In this document: in pieces, positions 1 to 4,815 of the stretch
Position numbering within the stretch: position 1 is the first letter of the stretch
How the letters are laid out: the number at the start of each line of letters is the position of its first letter
Assembly (NCBI GenBank): GCA_019312985.1
Contig: JAFDCC010000097.1
Span: 1 to 6,616 of the forward strand
Length of the DNA: 6,616 bases
DNA from: Deltaproteobacteria bacterium
GTDB lineage: Bacteria; Desulfobacterota; Desulfobulbia; Desulfobulbales; BM004
Reading direction: 5' to 3'
The notes under the pieces: model-generated
The model's database searches: none
Seen by the model: the letters and a program-made list of their open reading frames with translations, nothing else
What the model was told of the DNA's origin: nothing
Position numbers and translations under genes: made by a program

Positions 1-2
1 AA

Positions 3-500
3 ATGGTGCCCCTGCTGGCAGAGTGGGGCGTCAAGCGCTTTTTTATCCAGGTCATCGGCATCCGGGGGAAAACGGCGGCAGCCGCTGCCACCGGCTGGCA
101 GCTGACCCCGGAGGAGTGGCTCGCGGTAATTCCTTCGGTGGCGGCGGATGCGGCCGGCCGCGGCATAACGGCCACCTTCCCGAAGGTGTACCTGGAGGAG
201 GGGGAGGAGTTTGAGTGCGCCGGCCGGGTGGCGGAGAACTACTTCATCTTTCCCAACGGCCGGGTCTACCAGTGCCCACTGTGTGAGGATTACCCGGTAA
301 ACGGCTTCAGGATCACTGCCGACAACCGGCTCGCGGCAGAAGGCGGCATTACCGAGAGCCGCCTCTTCAGCCTCGACATCCCGGAGGGCTGCGTCATCAA
401 CAAACTGCTGCAGCCGGATAATATCCGCTACGACGCGTCCGGCAAGCCGCTCTACCGGATTTCCTGCTGCCTCCTGAAGCAGGAGATCGGCCCCGCCTAG
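3..500 (+). CDS. C-terminal part of a radical SAM/SPASM-like protein (5' end outside window)
   Basis: The frame is open to the left edge and ends at TAG 498-500, so the ATG at 3 is probably an internal methionine and the N-terminal catalytic part, with any CxxxCxxC cluster motif, lies outside the window. The visible 165 residues begin with a barrel-like strand (FIQVIGIRG, about residues 14-22). They continue into a region like the SPASM/auxiliary-cluster part of radical SAM enzymes: C72-A-G, then a strand plus turn FIFPNGRVYQ, then CPLC (C91, C94), with further cysteines at C120 and C155-C156. Such C-terminal cysteines usually bind an additional [4Fe-4S] cluster. The substrate cannot be inferred. 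The gene is convergent with the small zinc-finger-like gene at 516-725, only 15 bases away, with no obvious terminator between. The family call rests on motif resemblance alone; an unrelated Fe-S protein is possible. Confidence 0.6.
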   Translation: MVPLLAEWGVKRFFIQVIGIRGKTAAAAATGWQLTPEEWLAVIPSVAADAAGRGITATFPKVYLEEGEEFECAGRVAENYFIFPNGRVYQCPLCEDYPVNGFRITADNRLAAEGGITESRLFSLDIPEGCVINKLLQPDNIRYDASGKPLYRISCCLLKQEIGPA

Positions 501-515
501 AACTCCGGCCGCCGC

Positions 516-725
516 TCAGCCCCCTTTTTTCTTGCCGCCCCTCTTTTTCTTTCTGCCGCTGCCGGCGGTTTCCGCGCCAGCGGGGTCAGGCCCCAAACCG
601 GTCCCGTTACAGGCGCTGCACTCTTCGACCGAGAGCAGAAAGCGGCTTGCCCCCCTGAAAAAGCTGAGCTGGCCGCTGCCGCCGCAGAACTCGCAGGGCT
701 GCCGCTGCTTATTTTTCTTCCCCAT
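516..725 (-). CDS. Small DnaJ-type CxxCxGxG zinc-finger-like protein
   Basis: This 69-residue protein contains two CxxCxGxG motifs, CEFCGGSG (about residues 11-18) and CSACNGTG (about 36-43), separated by about 17 residues. This is the repeat that binds zinc in the cysteine-rich domain of DnaJ. A complete DnaJ has four such motifs and two zinc sites, so this protein could hold a single site. The C-terminus is a highly basic Lys/Arg/Gly tail that might contact nucleic acid or ribosomes. ATG 725 is the only plausible start, because an in-frame stop lies upstream at 783-785 and no ATG, GTG or TTG falls between. Oddly, the purine-rich AAGGGG directly abuts the ATG, which is poor Shine-Dalgarno spacing. 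No J domain or membrane segment is present. The paired cysteine motifs make a real gene likely although the protein is short; its function is unknown. Confidence 0.72.
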   Translation of the reverse strand: MGKKNKQRQPCEFCGGSGQLSFFRGASRFLLSVEECSACNGTGLGPDPAGAETAGSGRKKKRGGKKKGG

Positions 726-823
726 CCCCTTATTCTGCCATGAAAGCCGTATTTTTGCCAGGTGCGACAGCCGCCTTCTTTCTCATCCATTCGCAATCCG
801 CTTGCCTGTTTCATAAAGATTGG

Positions 824-853
824 TTAACAATAATTCCCATTAGTGCACATAAC
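824..853 (+). promoter_or_regulatory. Candidate sigma70-type promoter of the SOR-NUDIX operon
   Basis: TTAACA at 824-829 matches the -35 consensus at 5 of 6 bases. CATAAC at 848-853 matches the -10 consensus at 4 of 6, with an 18-base spacer. This would start transcription near 860 and leave a short leader carrying the AAGGAG ribosome site. The -35 overlaps a GTTAAC palindrome inside ATTGGTTAACAAT (819-831), which might be an operator. This is visual matching only. Confidence 0.3.
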
Positions 854-881
854 AATAAACCCGAACAGAAGGAGAGCCCCC

Positions 882-1292
882 ATGAATGAAAGGCGTGATT
901 TTCTCAAGGCTTCCCTGCTCCTGGCAGCAGGTGTCGCCGCTGGTTCGGCATCGAAAGCCATTGCCGCGGCAAGCCCCTTCCCTCCGGGCATTATCTATAC
1001 CGCCGATGCCCCCGGCCAGTGGGAGGCAAAGGTTGGCAGCCATGCCCCGGTCGTTGCCCGGCAGAAAAACACCATCACAGTGACGACGAAGCACCCGATG
1101 AGCGAGGTCCACTTCATTGTCCGTCACACCCTTGTGGCGGAGGACGGCACCGTTATCGGGGCAATGACCTTTACGCCGGACGACAAGGAGGCGGTCTCCA
1201 CCTACGAGCTTCCGGCCGGAGCCGGCTCCAAGGTCTATGCCACCAGTTTCTGCAACCTGCATGACTTCTGGCTGACGGAATTTGCCCTGTAA
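882..1292 (+). CDS. Tat-exported superoxide reductase-like (desulfoferrodoxin iron-centre) protein
   Basis: The 136-residue product starts with a textbook twin-arginine signal (RRDFLK at residues 4-9, a hydrophobic stretch, and Ala-rich cleavage near 28-30), so it is predicted to be exported folded with its metal. The mature part is a single neelaredoxin/superoxide reductase domain of about 105 residues. All expected ligands of the Fe(His)4Cys centre are seen: H54 (SHAP), H71 (HPM), H77 (EVHF), and C124 plus H127 in FCNLHDFW. Such centres reduce superoxide to peroxide. The Glu-Lys pair that normally precedes the first ligand histidine is replaced by G52-S53, so kinetics may differ or the role may lie elsewhere. 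No N-terminal desulforedoxin centre is present. I chose ATG 882 over the upstream ATG 843 because AAGGAG (869-874) sits 7 bases before it and the Tat motif then falls at the N-terminus. Its stop overlaps the NUDIX start. Confidence 0.88.
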   Translation: MNERRDFLKASLLLAAGVAAGSASKAIAAASPFPPGIIYTADAPGQWEAKVGSHAPVVARQKNTITVTTKHPMSEVHFIVRHTLVAEDGTVIGAMTFTPDDKEAVSTYELPAGAGSKVYATSFCNLHDFWLTEFAL

Positions 1293-1855
1293 TGGGGCAG
1301 GAACCCGGCAGCACGGTGGATCCCGGCGAGGAAATTGTCCAGGTCGTCGATGACGACAACCGGGAAGCCGGAACTGTGTCCCGGCGCGAGATGCGGGCCC
1401 GAGGACTTGCACACCGGGCCAGCTACATCCTCGTCTTCAACTCGAAAGGGGAGCTCTTTGTCCAGAAACGGACCCGGGAGAAGGACATCTACCCGGGTTA
1501 CCTTGATGTCGCAGCAGGCGGCGTGGTGTTGGCCGGGGAGAGTTACATGGATGCCGCCCGGCGCGAACTCGAGGAGGAACTCGGGATTCGGCCGGCCCTG
1601 CTGGTTCCCCATTTCACCTTCTTCTACAGGGAAAAGGACAACCGGGTCTGGGGCAGGGTCTTTTCCTGTACTTATGACGGCAGCCTGACCCTGCAGGAGA
1701 CAGAGGTGGAAAGCGGCTTCTTTGCCCCCCCGGAAGCGGTCCTTGCCCTGAGCAGAAAAAAACCCTTTACCCCGGACGGCCTCTACGTGCTGCAACGCTT
1801 CACCGGCAGGCTCAAAACGGCGCAGGAAGAAAATCCCGTTCAGTCCCAGGACTGA
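1292..1855 (+). CDS. NUDIX hydrolase, YfcD-like
   Basis: This 187-residue protein carries a perfect NUDIX box at residues 77-99: G77, E83, R91-E92-L93, E95-E96 and G98-I99. The Glu residues bind the divalent metal that drives cleavage of nucleoside-diphosphate-X substrates. The surroundings match E. coli YfcD as I remember it: an N-terminal strand with a DDDNREAGTVSR-like segment, then LAHRASYI (39-46), FVQKRT (56-61), YPGYLDVAAGG (67-77) and NRVWGRVFSC (117-126). The same layout occurs in IPP-isomerase-like NUDIX proteins, but I see no reason to call it an isomerase. It is cytoplasmic, with no signal or membrane segment. Its ATG overlaps the stop of the superoxide reductase gene (TAATG), implying translational coupling, and no separate strong ribosome site is evident. 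The substrate is unknown; clearing oxidised or toxic nucleotides would suit the neighbour but is inference. Confidence 0.92.
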   Translation: MGQEPGSTVDPGEEIVQVVDDDNREAGTVSRREMRARGLAHRASYILVFNSKGELFVQKRTREKDIYPGYLDVAAGGVVLAGESYMDAARRELEEELGIRPALLVPHFTFFYREKDNRVWGRVFSCTYDGSLTLQETEVESGFFAPPEAVLALSRKKPFTPDGLYVLQRFTGRLKTAQEENPVQSQD

Positions 1856-1870
1856 GGCCAACCCGGGTGT

Positions 1871-2869
1871 TCAACATTTTTGCAGCAGCTGTCTGTACGC
1901 CTCGGCAAGCCGGACAAAGGAGTCATGCTCGCCGCCTTTGTCCGGGTGGTGGGCGTGGGCCTTCTTTCGGAAAAGTTTTGTCAGTTCGCTCCTGTCCATG
2001 CGGCGCAGCTTCTCTTCGCCCATCCCGAAAATCTCCTCGATCTCGGATGCGCTGATTTTTTCCGGAGGAGGCGGCCGGAAGAAACGCCTGGCGTTGATCA
2101 TGTTCTGCAGGTACTCGTCCCAGGCGGAGCCGCCGTCAAACTCGTAGTCAAAAAACATCACCGCATAGCGCACCAGGTAAGGGTGGAGGGAGCCGGATTT
2201 GTCAAACCCGGCCCAGAAAGCCTCGTCCTCCTGCAACCGGCACAGGTCCCGGAGAAAATACCGGTCCAGGTCATCCCGGTCCAGGGCCTGGGGGATCGAG
2301 CGGGCTGCCGAGGAGCGGAAGTAGCGCTGTAAATCGAAGGCCACGTAAACGTACTGCTTGTACTCCTGGGGTTGCAAAACCTTCTCAAGCCCCAGGAAAA
2401 ACTGCTCGATCTCATCCCGCGACTTATTGGCGAGCGGCGTAAAATACCTGGACGGCATCCGGCCGACGGCCCGCTGGTCAACGGTGCCGGAGCGCAGATA
2501 GCAGAGGCGCCGTTTGTCAAAAATCGGAACCTCCCGGCCACCGGGCCCCTTTGGCTCTCTTTTCCTGCTCTTCCGCCTGGCGCGGCAGTGGAACGGCTCG
2601 AGCTTCTCCCTGATCTCCTTTCTGATAAAGGGCCAGAATAACTCCTCCAGTTCGGCAAGATCATAGGCGATGTTTCTGGCGGCAAGCTCCCCGGTGACGA
2701 ATTCGTTTATATAAAAGGCGTTGCCGCCGGGATACTCGATGTATTTCCACGGCGCCCCGCCGAGGTCGAGAAGATCGCGGCTCCGCCAGCAATCATTTTT
2801 CTTGTCAAAGCGGGAGTTTCGCAGGACATATCTCCTGCCCCCCGCACTGTTATACTCCGCCAGGTACAT
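1871..2869 (-). CDS. J-domain protein with uncharacterised N-terminal region
   Basis: The 332-residue protein ends in a J domain (about residues 272-331). It has an amphipathic helix pair around the invariant HPD motif (H308-P309-D310, followed by KGG) and a final helix SFVRLAEAYRQLL. J domains stimulate the ATPase of Hsp70/DnaK. A C-terminal J domain is the reverse of classical DnaJ and is typical of specialised co-chaperones whose other part selects the client. I do not recognise residues 1-270. They are rich in aromatic and charged residues, with a very basic segment at about 96-107 and probable helices around 70-92 and 150-185. There is no signal peptide, transmembrane segment or CxxCxGxG zinc finger. 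The start ATG 2869 follows a purine-rich leader with AGGAAG (complement of 2878-2883) 8 bases upstream. It converges on the NUDIX gene 15 bases away. Confidence 0.88.
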   Translation of the reverse strand: MYLAEYNSAGGRRYVLRNSRFDKKNDCWRSRDLLDLGGAPWKYIEYPGGNAFYINEFVTGELAARNIAYDLAELEELFWPFIRKEIREKLEPFHCRARRKSRKREPKGPGGREVPIFDKRRLCYLRSGTVDQRAVGRMPSRYFTPLANKSRDEIEQFFLGLEKVLQPQEYKQYVYVAFDLQRYFRSSAARSIPQALDRDDLDRYFLRDLCRLQEDEAFWAGFDKSGSLHPYLVRYAVMFFDYEFDGGSAWDEYLQNMINARRFFRPPPPEKISASEIEEIFGMGEEKLRRMDRSELTKLFRKKAHAHHPDKGGEHDSFVRLAEAYRQLLQKC

Positions 2870-3041
2870 GGTTTCGTCTTCCTTCCTTTTCCTTTCTTTT
2901 CAGCAGGCCGGTCTTCTCTGCCGCGGCCATCTTACCAATACTATAAGACAGAATGACAGAGGATGGCCCGGGTCATGGTACACCATTACATGGAAAGAGT
3001 CCTGGCCGGTTCATGATAAAATGCTCACAGAAGGCACTTTG

Positions 3042-3088
3042 GCCTCTTTTTTTCTGGTTTAACGGCCAAACGGGAAGAAAAAAGAGGC
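3042..3088. repeat. Long inverted repeat with T/A-tract arms
   Basis: The arm at 3042-3052 (GCCTCTTTTTT) is perfectly complementary to 3078-3088 (AAAAAAGAGGC), 11 bp. Inside, GTTT (3057-3060) can pair with AAAC (3068-3071), extending an imperfect hairpin with a loop of about 7 bases. The GC part is at the base and the A/T tracts are inside, the reverse of a classical intrinsic terminator. It may be a processing signal or part of a small RNA; its function is unknown. Confidence 0.55.
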
Positions 3089-3109
3089 GTAATTCTTCTC
3101 GCGCCATGC

Positions 3110-3140
3110 AAAAAGGCAGATCTGGAAAGTCCTGCCTTTT
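3110..3140. terminator. Terminator-like hairpin in the intergenic region
   Basis: AAAAGGCAG (3111-3119) is perfectly complementary to CTGCCTTTT (3132-3140), with a 12-base loop. A GC-rich stem top flanked by an A-tract and followed by TTTTCATTTT is the form of a bidirectional intrinsic terminator. The GC core is only 5 bp, so strength may be moderate. No gene ends immediately beside it, which suggests an unannotated transcript ends here. Confidence 0.45.
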
Positions 3141-3386
3141 CATTTTACTGCCCCCTGCCCAGCAGCGCAGCCAAAATGCAAAAATCCTACGGGGAATTTA
3201 TACCGGCACACCGGCAGCAACCGTTCAACCCGGCATCTCTTCAAGGCCACGACACCAATATCCCACGGCCGGGTTCATTTTGCCCCCTGTTTCTCCTCAT
3301 ATAATACGGCTTGCATGCCCTAACTCTCCCGGAAAATTGCACCGGCTCAAAATAAGCCGGCTCCCCCTGCTTTTTCCTGTATTTGC

Positions 3387-3414
3387 TTGCAATTACAGCA
3401 GCATGCATTATTAG
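3387..3414 (+). promoter_or_regulatory. Weak candidate promoter for rarA
   Basis: TTGCAA (3387-3392) and TATTAG (3409-3414) each match the sigma70 hexamers at 4 of 6 bases, with a 16-base spacer. Initiation would fall near 3421, about 30 bases before the rarA start and upstream of its AGGAG. A perfect TATAAT further upstream (3300-3305) is an alternative. Confidence 0.22.
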
Positions 3415-3453
3415 TGTCTTTACAATACCGGTCCCCTTCAACCAGGAGCCTTC

Positions 3454-4815
3454 ATGCCTTCAACGAAAACTCCCCATATCCCCCTAGCCGAAAGGATGCG
3501 GCCGGAGCAGCTTGCCGATTTTGTCGGCCAGGAAAACCTTCTCGCCAAAGGCAGAATTCTCGACACCCTGATCCGGCAGAAGAAAATTCCCTCTCTGCTG
3601 CTGTGGGGTCCTCCCGGCAGCGGCAAAACCACCCTTGCCAGGATCCTGGCGCGGAACATGGAAGCCGATTTTGTCTTTTTTTCCGCCGTCCTCTCGGGGG
3701 TAAAGGAAATACGGGAAATAGTCAGCCGGGCCGAAAAGCGCAAAGAAAAAGACAAGGCGCGGACCATCCTTTTTGTCGATGAAATACACCGCTTCAACAA
3801 AGCCCAGCAGGATGCCTTTCTGCCCCATGTCGAAAGCGGCCTGCTGACCCTGATCGGCGCAACCACGGAAAACCCGTCCTTCCAGGTCATTGCCCCCCTT
3901 CTCTCCCGCTGCCGGGTGCTGGTCCTCAAGCCGCTTGCCCCGGAAAAGTTGAAGGTTATCCTGGAACGCGCCCTGACCGACCGGCAAAAAGGCCTTGGCG
4001 ACCGGGGACTCATCATGGAAGAGGCAGCCATGAACCATATCTGCGCCGTGGCCGACGGCGATGCCCGGATTGCCCTCAATATCATGGAAGTTGCTGCCGA
4101 TCTTGCCGCTTCTTCGAAAAAAGCGGCCGGCCAGGCGGTCATCACGAAACAAGTCGCCGGCGAAGCAAGCCAGCAGCGGCACCTGCGCTACGATGCCGCC
4201 GGCGAGGAGCATTACAACCAGATATCGGCACTGCATAAAAGTCTGCGGGACAGCGACCCGGATGGCGCCATCTACTGGCTGGCCCGGATGCTGGTCGCCG
4301 GTGAAGACCCTCTCTACATTGCCCGGCGCCTGATACGGTTTGCCTCGGAAGACATCGGCATTGCCGACCCCCAGGCGCTTGTCATTGCGATCAGCGGCCG
4401 CAACGCCTACCATATGCTCGGTTCGCCGGAAGGGGAACTGGCCATTGTCGAGGCCGCCGTCTACCTGGCCACGGCCCCCAAGAGCAATGCCATCTACCGG
4501 GCCTATAACGAAGTGCGCCGCGACATTGAAAGAACCGGCTCTTTGCCCGTACCCCTGCACATCCGCAATGCCCCAACCAGGCTCATGCGCGATCTGGACT
4601 ATGGCAAAGGATACCGCTATGCCCATGATGACAGGGAAGGAGTCGTGGACCAGGAACATCTGCCGGAGGAACTTGCCGGTCAGCATTATTACCACCCCAC
4701 AAACAGAGGTTACGAGGCGATTGTTAGAGACCGGCTGACAAAATGGCGTCAGATTCTGCAGAATCGTAAATATAAATCAGAGCCACCATCAACACCGGGA
4801 GACAAGAACCCATGA
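3454..4815 (+). CDS. rarA: RarA (MgsA/WRNIP1 family) replication-associated recombination AAA+ ATPase
   Basis: This 453-residue protein closely follows E. coli RarA. It has LAERMRPEQLADFVGQ near the N-terminus, Walker A GPPGSGKT (52-59), a SGVKEIREI segment (81-89), Walker B LFVDEIHRFNKAQQDAF (106-122), sensor 1 GATTENPSF (135-143), the arginine-finger region SRCRV (151-155) and sensor 2 GDARIALN (202-209). The C-terminal tetramerisation region contains the family-typical FASEDIGIADP and HPTNRGYE segments. RarA acts in the cytoplasm as a clamp-loader-like tetramer at stalled or damaged replication forks, linked to SSB and RecA-dependent repair. Length is normal for the family. ATG 3454 is supported by AGGAG (3444-3448) 5 bases upstream and by the usual N-terminal motif position. 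The stop overlaps the downstream selenoprotein start (ATGA). The last roughly 20 residues form a polar tail. All catalytic residues are present. Confidence 0.96.
   Translation: MPSTKTPHIPLAERMRPEQLADFVGQENLLAKGRILDTLIRQKKIPSLLLWGPPGSGKTTLARILARNMEADFVFFSAVLSGVKEIREIVSRAEKRKEKDKARTILFVDEIHRFNKAQQDAFLPHVESGLLTLIGATTENPSFQVIAPLLSRCRVLVLKPLAPEKLKVILERALTDRQKGLGDRGLIMEEAAMNHICAVADGDARIALNIMEVAADLAASSKKAAGQAVITKQVAGEASQQRHLRYDAAGEEHYNQISALHKSLRDSDPDGAIYWLARMLVAGEDPLYIARRLIRFASEDIGIADPQALVIAISGRNAYHMLGSPEGELAIVEAAVYLATAPKSNAIYRAYNEVRRDIERTGSLPVPLHIRNAPTRLMRDLDYGKGYRYAHDDREGVVDQEHLPEELAGQHYYHPTNRGYEAIVRDRLTKWRQILQNRKYKSEPPSTPGDKNP

Larger units (their letters stand above)
2870..3453. other. 584-base intergenic region between the divergent J-domain gene and rarA
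   Basis: No convincing protein gene lies here. The left 60 bases are the purine-rich leader of the J-domain gene on the minus strand, with TATAGT (complement of 2940-2945) as a possible -10 and no clear -35. The middle holds a long inverted repeat (3042-3088) and a terminator-like hairpin (3110-3140). The right part has a perfect TATAAT at 3300-3305 without a well-spaced -35, a small CCGGCT/AGCCGG hairpin at 3342-3360, and a weak promoter candidate before rarA. The length and structure would allow an untranslated RNA or long leader, but I cannot assign a family. Confidence 0.6.

Noticed and set aside
497..814. 105-codon minus-strand open frame over the small zinc-finger-like gene
   Set aside because: It is low-complexity Ala/Ser/Arg, while the overlapping frame carries two clean CxxCxGxG motifs.
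843..881. ATG 843 as the start of the superoxide reductase gene
   Set aside because: It would place 13 extra residues before the Tat motif and ignore the well-spaced AAGGAG before ATG 882.
1841..1854. CAGTCC-CA-GGACTG palindrome as a terminator of the NUDIX gene
   Set aside because: The loop is too short, it lies within the coding end, and no T-tract follows.
840..1861. Minus-strand open frames opposite the SOR and NUDIX genes
   Set aside because: The plus-strand products have complete family motifs; the antisense frames have none.
2853..2930. 26-codon minus-strand upstream ORF overlapping the J-domain start
   Set aside because: It lacks a convincing ribosome site. A leader-peptide role cannot be supported.
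2953..3414. 153-codon open frame in the intergenic region
   Set aside because: It has no good ribosome site or recognisable motif, and it runs through an inverted repeat and a terminator-like hairpin.
3438..4695. Long minus-strand open frames opposite rarA (235 and 403 codons)
   Set aside because: They are antisense shadows of a strongly conserved RarA and show no family motifs.
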